From Acidimicrobiaceae bacterium (GTDB lineage Bacteria; Actinomycetota; Acidimicrobiia; Acidimicrobiales; Ilumatobacteraceae): a DNA stretch of 37,855 nucleotides. Every line of letters begins with the position of its first letter. Position 1 is the stretch's first letter. Positions 22,455-30,482 of this stretch are shown here, one piece after another. The position numbers and the translations under genes are program-made. The stretch covers positions 1 to 37,855 of the forward strand of contig NZZV01000186.1 in the NCBI GenBank assembly GCA_002698945.1, read 5' to 3'. Under the pieces are notes generated by a model. That model searched no databases. It had not been told where the DNA came from and saw only the letters and a program-made list of their open reading frames with translations.

Positions 22455-24518
22455 ATGACCCGGACCGTCCACGGCACTTGCCATCACGACTGCCCCGACT
22501 CGTGCGGGTGGACCGTCACGGTCGACGAGTCAGGTCCGAACCCGGTTGCGGTCAAGCTGCGCGGCAACCCCGATCATCCGTACTCGTACGGCGAGCTGTG
22601 CCCGAAGGTCAACCGCTTCCTCGACCGCGTCTCCTCACCCGACCGCATCCTGCACCCGCTCCGACGCACGGGTCCGAAGGGACGCGGCCGATTCGAGACG
22701 ATCTCGTGGAGCGACGCGCTCGACGAGATCGGATCCCGTCTCCGCACCGTCCTCGACGAGTACGGCGGCAACGCGATCCTCCCCTTCAGCGACGCCGGCA
22801 ACCAGAGCCTGCTCGCCACCCAGGGCGTGTCCGAACGCTTCTTCAACGAGATCGGAGCCTGCCGACTGCTCCGGAACATCTGCGGCCCGACGGTCGGCGC
22901 CGGTGTGGCGATGACGAACGGGACCGGCCACGGCGCCGACGCGGTCGACCTGGAGCACTCGAAGCTGATCGTCCTGTGGGCGACCAACACCCGGCTGACC
23001 AACCGGCACCTCTGGCCCGTCATCGAGCGGGCCCGGGAGCGTGGCGCCGAGGTCGTCGTGGTCGACCCGATCCGAACGATCACGGCGGAGTCGGCCGACC
23101 GGTTCGTGCAGCCGCGCCCCGGCACCGACATCGCGATGATGCTCGCGATGATGCACGTCATCATCCGCGACGACCTGGTCGATCACGAATGGGTCGACGC
23201 GCACACGACGGGCTTCGACGAACTCGCGGCGTCGGTGCGCGAGGCGACGCCGGCCTGGGCGGCCGATCAGTGCGGTGTCGACGCCGAGGTGATCGAGCAC
23301 CTCGCCCGCGACTACGCCACGGTTCGCCCGGCCGCGATCCGGACCCTGATCGGGGCCGAGCACCACGAGAACGGGGCGATGTTCTACCGCACCCTCGCCT
23401 GCCTGCCGGCGCTGGTCGGTTCGTGGCGTGAGCGCGGTGGCGGGCTGATGCGCAGCGTCGGCGCCTACCAGGACGATCTCGTCGACGACGCCGCACTGCA
23501 GCGCCCCGACCTGCTGAACGGGCGAACGCCGCGGACGTTCAACATGAGCCGTCTCGGCGAGATCCTCCTGGACGAGGACGACCCGGTCCGCGCGATGATC
23601 GTCTGGAACTCGAACCCGTTGGTCATCGTGCCGAACGCCGAGCACGCACGGCGGGGGATGGAGCGCGACGACCTGTTCACCGTCGTCCACGAACAGTTCC
23701 TCACCGACACCGCCCACTACGCCGACATCGTCCTACCCGCGACCACACAGATCGAGTCGGTCGACGTGACCCTGGCGTGGGGTCACCTGTGGATGGGGTG
23801 GAACGAGCCGGCGATCCCGCCGGTCGGTGAGTCGGTGAGCAACACCGAGTGCTTCCGTCGCATCGCCCGAGCGGTCGGGCTCACCGAGCCGTCACTGTTC
23901 GACGACGACCTGACCATCCTGCGCCAGGCGTTGCCAACCGTCGACCTCGACCAGCTCCGTCGCGACGGGTGGCAGCGGGTGCCGTTCCCGGACGACGGCC
24001 GCCCGTGGGCCGACGGTGGCTTCCCCACGGCGTCGGGCAAGGTCGAGTTCGCCTCGACGACGCTCGAGCAGATGGGGCAGCCCCGGCTGCCGACGTTCGT
24101 GCCGCCACGAGAGGGCCCGCAGGGTCCGGACGCCGATCGATTCCCACTGCAGCTGATAACGCCGAAGCATCACGCCCGATTCCTGAACTCCAGCTACTCG
24201 CAACTCCCCAAGCACGGGCCGGCCGAGGGCGGTCCGTTCGTCGAACTCGACGCCGCGGACGCGGCGGCGCGCGGCCTCGCGGCCGGCGATCTGGCGAGGG
24301 TGTTCAACGACCGTGCGTCACTGCAGCTGCCGGTGAAGATCAGCGGTCGACTCCGACCCGGTGTGGCGTCGATCCCGTGGGGTTGGTGGCGCGAACAGCA
24401 CCCCGACGGCAAGGTCGCGAACAGTCTCACCAACGACACCCTGACGGAGTGGGGCGGCGGTGTCGCCTACAGCGACACACTCGTCCAAGTCGCGCCACTG
24501 GACGTCGAACCCGCCTGA
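22455..24518 (+). CDS. Molybdopterin-dependent oxidoreductase (DMSO reductase family)
   Basis: 687 residues. Four cysteines for a [4Fe-4S] cluster lie at 9, 13, 17 and 49 (CHHDCPDSC then ELCPK). The molybdopterin domains follow (for example LLRNICGPTVGAG, VVVDPIRTITAESAD, MIVWNSNPLVIVPN, IVLPATTQIES) and a C-terminal MoCo-binding domain (SYSQLPKHGP, ASIPWGWWREQ). It lacks a Tat signal, so it should be cytosolic. No electron-transfer subunit or molybdenum-cofactor gene is adjacent, so partner and substrate are unknown. Related proteins include biotin sulfoxide reductase-like and assimilatory enzymes. The leaderless start at 22455 is supported by TACGCT 7 nt upstream. Confidence 0.92.
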   Translation: MTRTVHGTCHHDCPDSCGWTVTVDESGPNPVAVKLRGNPDHPYSYGELCPKVNRFLDRVSSPDRILHPLRRTGPKGRGRFETISWSDALDEIGSRLRTVLDEYGGNAILPFSDAGNQSLLATQGVSERFFNEIGACRLLRNICGPTVGAGVAMTNGTGHGADAVDLEHSKLIVLWATNTRLTNRHLWPVIERARERGAEVVVVDPIRTITAESADRFVQPRPGTDIAMMLAMMHVIIRDDLVDHEWVDAHTTGFDELAASVREATPAWAADQCGVDAEVIEHLARDYATVRPAAIRTLIGAEHHENGAMFYRTLACLPALVGSWRERGGGLMRSVGAYQDDLVDDAALQRPDLLNGRTPRTFNMSRLGEILLDEDDPVRAMIVWNSNPLVIVPNAEHARRGMERDDLFTVVHEQFLTDTAHYADIVLPATTQIESVDVTLAWGHLWMGWNEPAIPPVGESVSNTECFRRIARAVGLTEPSLFDDDLTILRQALPTVDLDQLRRDGWQRVPFPDDGRPWADGGFPTASGKVEFASTTLEQMGQPRLPTFVPPREGPQGPDADRFPLQLITPKHHARFLNSSYSQLPKHGPAEGGPFVELDAADAAARGLAAGDLARVFNDRASLQLPVKISGRLRPGVASIPWGWWREQHPDGKVANSLTNDTLTEWGGGVAYSDTLVQVAPLDVEPA

Positions 24519-24612
24519 AACGCGACCCTGGCCCGCTCGGAGCGTCGACATGACGCCCCGGGCGGGCCCGGACGGATTCGTTTCGGTCATGGCCGAATCG
24601 GCCCAGGCCGGC

Positions 24613-24783
24613 TCAGTTCTTGTCGAGCTTGTCGCGGACCGAGTCCACGGCGTCGTCGAACTTCTCCTTGATCTTGCCGCTGGTCTCGTCGGCTTCGCCC
24701 TCGGCCTGCATTTCTCGGTCGCCGGTGAGGTCACCGACCGCCTTCTTGGCACGGCCCTTGGCCTGATCGAATTCTCCGCTCAT
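24613..24783 (-). CDS. CsbD-family stress protein
   Basis: 56 residues with the CsbD signature: MSGEFDQAKGRAKKAVGDLTG, with the Gly-Lys/Lys-Gly spacing and an acidic, helical C-terminus. CsbD of Bacillus is a sigma-B-controlled general stress protein, and here the gene has a sigma-B-type promoter 49 nt before the start. ATG 24783 has GGAG about 10 nt upstream. Its molecular role is not known in the family. Confidence 0.93.
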   Translation of the reverse strand: MSGEFDQAKGRAKKAVGDLTGDREMQAEGEADETSGKIKEKFDDAVDSVRDKLDKN

Positions 24784-24832
24784 GGTGCGAACTCCTCTCG
24801 TGTCGTCGACCGGTTTGTCGAACGTCCGAGCC

Positions 24833-24857
24833 GTACCCGCCCCACGGCACTCGAAAC
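24833..24857 (-). promoter_or_regulatory. Sigma-B-type promoter of csbD
   Basis: GTTT (24854-24857), 15-nt spacer, GGGTAC (24833-24838), a 49-nt leader, ATG 24783. It is divergent from the promoter at 24935. Confidence 0.8.
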
Positions 24858-24892
24858 GTGGACGAGGGGCGCGACGTGGACGAGGGGCGCGC
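24857..24892. repeat. Two tandem 18-bp repeats
   Basis: CGTGGACGAGGGGCGCGA occurs twice in a row (24857-24874, 24875-24892; the second copy ends in C). They directly abut the -35 of the csbD promoter and lie between it and the divergent promoter. Confidence 0.75.
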
Positions 24893-24934
24893 CCCCTTTC
24901 CACCTCCCCTGTGCCTTGTGGCCGGCACGCGACC

Positions 24935-24960
24935 GTTTCGGTCCCGTTCGCTCTGGGAAC
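24935..24960 (+). promoter_or_regulatory. Sigma-B-type promoter of the SDR-DUF2867 gene
   Basis: GTTT (24935-24938), 16-nt spacer, GGGAAC (24955-24960), 9 nt, ATG 24970. The -10 differs from GGGTAC at one base; the geometry is identical to dps and favours ATG 24970 over ATG 24961. Confidence 0.7.
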
Positions 24961-24969
24961 ATGGGTGAC

Positions 24970-26544
24970 ATGATCGCAGCCGGCCAGCACCGCCCCGACG
25001 GCGCGCCCCTCGTGCTGGTGCTCGGAGCGACCGGATACGTCGGCGGGCGGCTCGTTCCCGAACTGCTGGCCCACGGCCATCGCGTCCGCTGTCTGGTCCG
25101 CACCCCGCCCACCGGACTCCCCTGGGCCGACGACGTCGATCTGGTGCAGGGTGACCTGACCGACCCGCCGTCGCTGGAGGGTGCCTTCGACGACGTCGAC
25201 ACGGTCGTGTACCTCGTCCACTCGCTGAACGAGGACGGCTTCGAACGCACCGAGCTCCGTTCGGCCGCGAACGTGCGCGACGCGGCCGACGCAGCCGGGA
25301 TCGAACACATCGTCTACCTCAGCGGTCTCGGCGACGACGACGAGGATCTCTCGCCCCACCTGCGTTCACGACACGAGGTCGGGGCCGAACTCGCCCGCGG
25401 TGCCGTGGCGGTCACCGAACTGCGCGCTGCGATCATCCTCGGCGCCGGATCCGCCTCGTTCGAGATGTTGCGCAGCCTGACCGAGGTCCTCCCGGCGATG
25501 ATCGCGCCACGGTGGGTGTCGTCCACGCTCGTCCAACCGATCGCCATCGGTGACGCCCTCCGCTATCTCCGCTGTGCGATCGAACGCGGCCCCGCCGCAC
25601 AGCACGACAGCGAGCCCGACGAGGATCACGACTCGACGCATCACGACGTCGTCGAGATCGGCGGCCCGGATCAACTCACCTATCGCGACCTGATCCAGCT
25701 CTACGCCGAGGTGGCGAGGTTGCCTCGCCGACGGATCATCCCAGTCCCGTTCGTCACGCCCCGTCTGTCGACGCACTGGGTGAACCTCGTGAGCCCACTG
25801 CCGCGGCAGCTCGCGAAGTCGTTGATCGACAGCCTCCGCAACGACGTCGTCGTCACCGACGACAGCGCCTTCGAACTGAGCCGCCACATCCCGCTCACCG
25901 CGCGGGCCGCGATCGAGACCGCCATCTCGGCCATCCAGGACCTCGAGATCCCGACCCGCTGGTCGGGCGTGACCGACGAGGAGCGGGCCGGCCGACCCCG
26001 CCCGTGGGACCCCGAATGGGCGGGCGGCACGGTGTACCAATACATCACGAACATCGAGATCGACGCGTCACGGGATTCGGCCATGCGCACCGTGCGCGGG
26101 ATCGGTGGCGAGCGGGGCTGGTACGGGTTCGCGCTCTTGTGGGCGATCCGGGGCGCGCTCGACAAGCTGGTCGGTGGCGTCGGCCTGCGCCGCGGGCGTC
26201 GTCACCCCGACGAGATCGCCGTCGGTGAGGCACTCGACTTCTGGCGCGTCGACGCGATGGAGCCCGATGTGTTCCGGTTGCGTGCCGAGATGAAGCTCCC
26301 CGGCGAAGCCTGGCTCGAGTGGACGATGCACGAACGCCCGGAGGGGCGGACCTGCATCGAACAGAAGGCCCGCTACGTACCGCGTGGCCTGTTCGGCCGG
26401 CTCTACTGGTGGCCGCTCTGGCCCGTGCACGCCGTGCTGTTCCCCGTCATGTTGCGCCGGATCGGGCGCGAGGCCGAACGCCTCGACGCCCTCGAATCGG
26501 CGCATTCCGAGGCAACCGACGGCGATACCGCGCTCGCCGGCTGA
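24970..26544 (+). CDS. NAD(P)-binding atypical SDR fused to DUF2867
   Basis: 524 residues. An N-terminal extended/atypical SDR domain has the NAD(P) motif GATGYVGG (19-26) and continues to about residue 330. A C-terminal DUF2867 domain follows (VYQYITNIEIDASRDSAM, EAWLEWTMHERPEG, GRLYWWPLWPVHAVLFP), related to SRPBCC-type folds. The protein resembles UDP-glucose epimerase/complex-I-NDUFA9-like oxidoreductases of unknown substrate. It is probably sigma-B controlled. The two-domain architecture is common in actinobacteria, but a function is not established. It converges on an SDR gene with 47 bp between stops. Confidence 0.85.
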   Translation: MIAAGQHRPDGAPLVLVLGATGYVGGRLVPELLAHGHRVRCLVRTPPTGLPWADDVDLVQGDLTDPPSLEGAFDDVDTVVYLVHSLNEDGFERTELRSAANVRDAADAAGIEHIVYLSGLGDDDEDLSPHLRSRHEVGAELARGAVAVTELRAAIILGAGSASFEMLRSLTEVLPAMIAPRWVSSTLVQPIAIGDALRYLRCAIERGPAAQHDSEPDEDHDSTHHDVVEIGGPDQLTYRDLIQLYAEVARLPRRRIIPVPFVTPRLSTHWVNLVSPLPRQLAKSLIDSLRNDVVVTDDSAFELSRHIPLTARAAIETAISAIQDLEIPTRWSGVTDEERAGRPRPWDPEWAGGTVYQYITNIEIDASRDSAMRTVRGIGGERGWYGFALLWAIRGALDKLVGGVGLRRGRRHPDEIAVGEALDFWRVDAMEPDVFRLRAEMKLPGEAWLEWTMHERPEGRTCIEQKARYVPRGLFGRLYWWPLWPVHAVLFPVMLRRIGREAERLDALESAHSEATDGDTALAG

Positions 26545-26591
26545 GACGAGCACCAGGCCGCATGGCCGGCCCGCCGGGCCTCAGGCCCTGT

Positions 26592-27440
26592 TCATCCCAC
26601 GTCGTCGAAGTTCATCGACTCGGACAGATCGAGGTGGGCCGCGATCTCCGCTTCGAGCGTCTCGATCTTGCGCCGAGCGAGTTGCACCACATCGGACCCG
26701 GCGATGAAGCGGGTCGGTGGCGGCGACATCGCAGCCAGGCTGACGAGGGCGGCAGCGAGCTTGGCGGGGTCACCGGCCTGGCGGCCGTCCTGCGACGCCC
26801 ACCACGCGCGCTGGGCGGCGCTGCGTTCGCGGTAGTCGTCGATGTCGAGCTCCGGCCACACGAGTGACTCCGGGCCGGCGAGACCGGTCCGGAAGAAGCC
26901 CGGGTTCACGATCATCGTGTGGATGCCGAACGGGGCGACCTCCTGCGCCAGCGCACCCATCCAGCCTTCCAGCCCGGCCTTCGCAGCGGCATACACCGAC
27001 GAGTAGGCGAAGCCCATCAGGCCCGCACCGGAGGAGATCGCGACGACCAAACCCGCACGGCGCCGCCGCATCACCGGGAGTACGGCGCGCGTCACGTGCA
27101 TCGGACCCGACAAGTTGACCGCGAGCTGCTGGTCGACCTGGTCGACCGACATCTCCTCGAAGAAGCCCTTGAACGACGCACCGGCGCTGTTGACGACGAC
27201 ATCGATCCTGCCGAAGCGTCGGTCGGCGGCGGCCACGGCGCGGTGAGCGGCCGCGGGGTCGGTGACGTCGAGCTCGACGACGAGCACGTCGTCGGACGCC
27301 GCGATGTCGTCGGCGATGGTCTCGGTCCGGCGGGCCGTCGCGACCACGCCATGGCCGGCGCCGAGGGCGGCCCGGACGAACGACTCGCCCATCCCACGGT
27401 TGGCCCCGGTGATCATCCACACTTGCTGCTCGGACTCCAC
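26592..27440 (-). CDS. Classical SDR-family oxidoreductase
   Basis: 282 residues. The TGANRGMGE motif (from about residue 12) binds NAD(P), an NSAG motif follows, and the catalytic YAAAK is at about 155-159 with the preceding Ser. It reduces or oxidises an unknown alcohol/ketone. The start at GTG 27440 has GAGGGAG 5 nt upstream; GTG 27446 is an alternative and the further upstream extension is low-complexity and rejected. No sigma-B-type element is found on its strand. Confidence 0.88.
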   Translation of the reverse strand: MESEQQVWMITGANRGMGESFVRAALGAGHGVVATARRTETIADDIAASDDVLVVELDVTDPAAAHRAVAAADRRFGRIDVVVNSAGASFKGFFEEMSVDQVDQQLAVNLSGPMHVTRAVLPVMRRRRAGLVVAISSGAGLMGFAYSSVYAAAKAGLEGWMGALAQEVAPFGIHTMIVNPGFFRTGLAGPESLVWPELDIDDYRERSAAQRAWWASQDGRQAGDPAKLAAALVSLAAMSPPPTRFIAGSDVVQLARRKIETLEAEIAAHLDLSESMNFDDVG

Positions 27441-27491
27441 GGTCACTCCCTCGTCGCGTCGACGCCAGCTTCGCACCTGCCGCGGCGCACG

Positions 27492-27568
27492 TCGACCGGC
27501 ACGACCGGCGAGTCGACCGGCGAGACGACCGATGCGTTTGGCCGATGCGTTCGGTCGATGCGTTTGGC
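27492..27568. repeat. 12-bp and 13-bp tandem repeats ahead of a sigma-B-type promoter
   Basis: A degenerate run of 12-bp CGACCGGCGAGW units (about 27493-27529) passes into three contiguous 13-bp copies of CGATGCGTTTGGC (27530-27542, 27543-27555 with two changes, 27556-27568). The GTTT in the third copy is the -35 of the promoter of the 27597 operon. Confidence 0.7.
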
Positions 27569-27587
27569 CGGTGGCGGCGTCGGGAAC
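27562..27587 (+). promoter_or_regulatory. Sigma-B-type promoter of the SRPBCC operon
   Basis: GTTT (27562-27565), 16-nt spacer, GGGAAC (27582-27587), 9 nt, ATG 27597. Confidence 0.7.
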
Positions 27588-27596
27588 CGGAGATCC

Positions 27597-27866
27597 ATGG
27601 CCGACCACGTCAGCAGCACCCGTCGTGACGCCGCGCCGACCGAGTCCGCGAACTCCACCAACGGCCGCAACCCGTGGACGCGCGTGTTGGGCATCGTCGC
27701 GCTCGGGTCGATCGCCGCCGCCGCGCAGGCCGCCCGGCGCGGTCGACCGCCCGTGTCAGATGCCGGCACAGCGGGACGGGCGACCGCCCCCGAGACACCT
27801 GTCTCGACGACGCCTGGCTCCCCTCCTCGACCCGACGACGTGTTCGACGACGGGGTGGCGGCATGA
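27597..27866 (+). CDS. Small membrane protein, unknown
   Basis: 89 residues: a Ser/Asn-rich N-terminus (1-26), a short membrane helix (about 29-45, VLGIVALGSIAAAAQAA), then a Pro/Thr-rich tail. It is recognised as a gene by the sigma-B-type promoter 9 nt before its ATG and by the ATGA overlap with the SRPBCC gene. A much longer open frame upstream is antisense to the SDR gene and not believed. No function is assigned. Confidence 0.62.
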   Translation: MADHVSSTRRDAAPTESANSTNGRNPWTRVLGIVALGSIAAAAQAARRGRPPVSDAGTAGRATAPETPVSTTPGSPPRPDDVFDDGVAA

Positions 27867-28369
27867 CCACGTTCACGAGCCGAGACGTCTCCACCGCGGT
27901 CGTTCCGGCGGCCCGGGATGACATTTGGGCGCTCGTCTCCGACCCGGCCACCCTGGCCGACCTGACCCCGTTGATCGACTCGATCGAACGGTCGGGCGAA
28001 CGGTGGGTGTGGCAGCTCAAGGGCATCTCCGCGCTCGGGGTGTCGATCGCACCATCGTTCACCGAGCGGATGACGTTCGAGGCTCCGCACCTGATCGAGT
28101 ACGAGCACGTGCCGCCCGCCGATTCGAAGGAGCTCGCCGGAGCCCACGGCACCTACCGGCTCGTCGAGCTCGACCCGTCGTCGACCCGGCTCGAGATCGA
28201 CATCACGCTGTGCGCAGATCTCCCGCTCCCGTCCCTCGGTCGGCGTGCCGTCGAGAAGGTGATGGCGACCACGATGCGCAAGACCGGCGATGCGTTCGCG
28301 GCGCGCCTGTACGAGCGCCTCGGCATCGACGGCGCCGATTGGGTCGAACATCGAACGGTCGCCGCGTGA
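27863..28369 (+). CDS. SRPBCC/polyketide-cyclase-like protein
   Basis: 168 residues. The START/SRPBCC pattern is visible: the first strand and helix VSTAVVPAARDDIWALVSDPATLADLTPLID, then central strands and a long C-terminal helix (AVEKVMATTMRKTGDAFAARLYERL). It likely binds a hydrophobic ligand, or carries a lipid or cofactor. It overlaps both neighbours by ATGA and GTGA, so three genes are translationally coupled in the stress operon. Confidence 0.8.
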   Translation: MTTFTSRDVSTAVVPAARDDIWALVSDPATLADLTPLIDSIERSGERWVWQLKGISALGVSIAPSFTERMTFEAPHLIEYEHVPPADSKELAGAHGTYRLVELDPSSTRLEIDITLCADLPLPSLGRRAVEKVMATTMRKTGDAFAARLYERLGIDGADWVEHRTVAA

Positions 28370-29142
28370 CGACTCGATTCGCTGCGGTCACCGTGCTCGG
28401 GGGTCAGGGCGGCGAGGTACCACGCCCGCACACCACGCCCGTGGCGGCGGTCCGTCATGCCGGGCGATGGTGGTTCACGACCTCTCGAGGTGCGGCCAAG
28501 GTCACGTTCCTCCGCGACGAACCGGTCGCGTCCGTCACGGTCGCCGACCGAACCGGCTGGACGACGACGACCGGTGACGTGACCATTCTCGACCCCGCCG
28601 ATCCGCTCGCACTCGTCGGTCGACCGGCTGCTCTCTCGGCCTGGTCGGCAGCACTCGGTCTGCTCGGTGCCTACGCCCGTGACGTGGCCGGCTACCTGAC
28701 CCAGCTCCACACGATTCCCGCCGCCTGGGCTCCGCACCAGCGTGTGCTCGTCGCCGTCGAGGAGCAGATCGTCGAACATGCAGTCGAGCCCGAGGTGCGA
28801 CCACCCGACGCGTCGATGTGCATCGCCGGTTGCTCCGACGGTCATCGTCCCCTGGCGGTGCCGGGCTGGTTCGACGGTGACGAACTCCGGATCGCTGCGA
28901 CCGCACGCCCGATCTCGGCCGACGACGGGGTGGCGATCATGCTCGACACCGCGCTGCTCGACGACGACCCAGCGCGACCCACCGACCAACGCGGCGTCCT
29001 CGTCCGCGGTCGGTTGCTCGACACCGACGCACCCGGCCAGGTACACGACACGATCGCCGTCGTCGCCCGTTCGATCACCACCTGGAACGGTTTCACGACC
29101 GAGACCCGTCGCTTTCGCACCGATCCTGCGCGTGCGGCCTGA
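28366..29142 (+). CDS. Tandem split-barrel (pyridoxamine-phosphate-oxidase-like) protein
   Basis: 258 residues. The first half resembles an FMN-binding split barrel (TTPVAAVRHAGRWWFTTSRG, AKVTFLRDEPVASVTVADR). The second half repeats a similar strand pattern (PLAVPGWFDGDELRIAAT). The fold is that of PNPOx-like flavoproteins, some of which bind F420 or heme instead of FMN; the cofactor cannot be determined. The GTG start at 28366 overlaps the stop of the SRPBCC gene, so translation is coupled. It is the last gene of the operon from 27562. Confidence 0.6.
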   Translation: MTTRFAAVTVLGGQGGEVPRPHTTPVAAVRHAGRWWFTTSRGAAKVTFLRDEPVASVTVADRTGWTTTTGDVTILDPADPLALVGRPAALSAWSAALGLLGAYARDVAGYLTQLHTIPAAWAPHQRVLVAVEEQIVEHAVEPEVRPPDASMCIAGCSDGHRPLAVPGWFDGDELRIAATARPISADDGVAIMLDTALLDDDPARPTDQRGVLVRGRLLDTDAPGQVHDTIAVVARSITTWNGFTTETRRFRTDPARAA

Positions 29143-29188
29143 CGTTTCGCGGCGCGCCGACAGCCAGGGTCGCGCGCCGGGCGACGAG

Positions 29189-29194
29189 TAGCCT
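29189..29194 (+). promoter_or_regulatory. -10 element for leaderless MgtE-N/CBS gene
   Basis: TAGCCT then 7 nt, then ATG 29202. Confidence 0.6.
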
Positions 29195-29201
29195 GCGACA
29201 C

Positions 29202-30482
29202 ATGGCCGCCGAGCTGATCTACGCCTACCGGATCATGCGGCTCCCGCTCCTCGACGCCGGCGGCGCCGAGATCGGCAAGATCGCCGACATCGTGACGGTC
29301 GCCGGTCGCCCCGGTCAGCCACCGCGCGTCGTGGGATTCGTCGCCACGAGCCAGCGACGCCGGATCTTCGTCAACTCGGCGCGGATCGCCGAACTGAGCG
29401 TCGACGGTGTGCGCCTCCGCAGCTGGGACATCGATCTCAACCCGTTCAAGAAGCGACCCGGCGAGACCCTGATCGGCGAGCAGATCATGAACCATGCGCT
29501 GCCCGACGGCGAGTACGTCAGCGACGTCGGTCTGGAGGAGGCCCACGACGTCCGGTCGCGCTGGTGGAACGTGTCGAAGGTCCGCGTCGCGAAGCGCAGC
29601 GTGTTGCGGCGTCGACCGAGCTATCGCCTGGTCGACTGGCGTGAGGTCGTGCAGCTGTTCGCCGGGTCGTCGGCGATGGCGGCCGAGGCGGCGCGACTGC
29701 GCGACATGCACCCGTCCGACGTCGCCCACATCGTGCGCGCCATGCCCCTGACCCAACGTCGTCAGCTGGCGGCGTCGATGGACGACGAGCGATTGGCCGA
29801 CGTGCTCGAGGAGCTGCCCGAGTCGGAGCAGCTCCGCCTGATCGAAGGGCTCGATCTCGACCGCATGGTCGGCGTGCTCGACGAGATGGAGTACGACGAC
29901 CTGGCCGACCTCCTGGCCGAGATGCCGCGCCACCAACGCGAGGCGGTGCTCGAGGCGATGGACGAAGAGGAGGTCGAGGTGCTCACCCGCCTGCTGTCCT
30001 ACGAGGAGGCGACGGCGGGCGGCATGATGACCCCCGAGATCGTCATCCTCGGTCCGACCGACACCGTCGCCCACGCGCTCGCCGAGATCCGCGATCCCGA
30101 CTGGACACCGAGCATCGCCGGCCAGGTGTTCATCACCCAGCCGCCGTTCAAACCGCCCACCGGTCGGTTCCTCGGCGTGGTCTTCATGCAGCGCCTGCTA
30201 CGCGAGCAGCCGAGCACCGAGCTGCGTCACTGTCTCGCACGCGACGTGCCGACGGTTCGTCCCGACGTGATCGACCGCGCCGTATTTGAGGAGTTCGCGT
30301 CGTACGACATGTTGGCGATTGCCGTCGTCGACGAGGCGCAACACCTGCTCGGCGCCGTGTCCGTCGACGACGTCGTCGACCGCATGCTCGGATCGGGGTG
30401 GCGTCTGCGGCACCGTCGCCAGGACGGCGCTGTCGCCCCGCCGCAGCCCGTGCCGGACGCGGTAACGGAGGTGACCTCGTGA
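29202..30482 (+). CDS. MgtE N-terminal/CBS domain protein lacking the transport domain
   Basis: 426 residues. An N-terminal PRC-barrel-like part (about 10-115) is followed by the superhelical MgtE-N domain (about 150-270; repeats such as HPSDVAHIVRAMP, RLADVLEELPE, DDLADLLAEMPR) and two CBS domains (about 280-400, starting GGMMTPEIVIL). It has no transmembrane helices, unlike Mg2+ channels of the MgtE family, so it is a soluble regulator. It is translationally coupled to a DUF1003 membrane protein, which may supply the membrane component. The leaderless start is ATG 29202 after TAGCCT. Confidence 0.88.
   Translation: MAAELIYAYRIMRLPLLDAGGAEIGKIADIVTVAGRPGQPPRVVGFVATSQRRRIFVNSARIAELSVDGVRLRSWDIDLNPFKKRPGETLIGEQIMNHALPDGEYVSDVGLEEAHDVRSRWWNVSKVRVAKRSVLRRRPSYRLVDWREVVQLFAGSSAMAAEAARLRDMHPSDVAHIVRAMPLTQRRQLAASMDDERLADVLEELPESEQLRLIEGLDLDRMVGVLDEMEYDDLADLLAEMPRHQREAVLEAMDEEEVEVLTRLLSYEEATAGGMMTPEIVILGPTDTVAHALAEIRDPDWTPSIAGQVFITQPPFKPPTGRFLGVVFMQRLLREQPSTELRHCLARDVPTVRPDVIDRAVFEEFASYDMLAIAVVDEAQHLLGAVSVDDVVDRMLGSGWRLRHRRQDGAVAPPQPVPDAVTEVTS

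Noticed and set aside
24812-24838. GTTT followed 16 nt later by GTACCC on the plus strand
   Set aside because: GTACCC is the complement of the csbD -10, not a plus-strand -10.
24961-24963. ATG 24961 as start of the SDR-DUF2867 gene
   Set aside because: It directly abuts the GGGAAC element; ATG 24970 restores the 9-nt spacing seen in four other genes.
26545-26591. Terminator between the convergent SDR genes
   Set aside because: Only a 5-bp GGCCC/GGGCC stem with no T-run; too weak to annotate.
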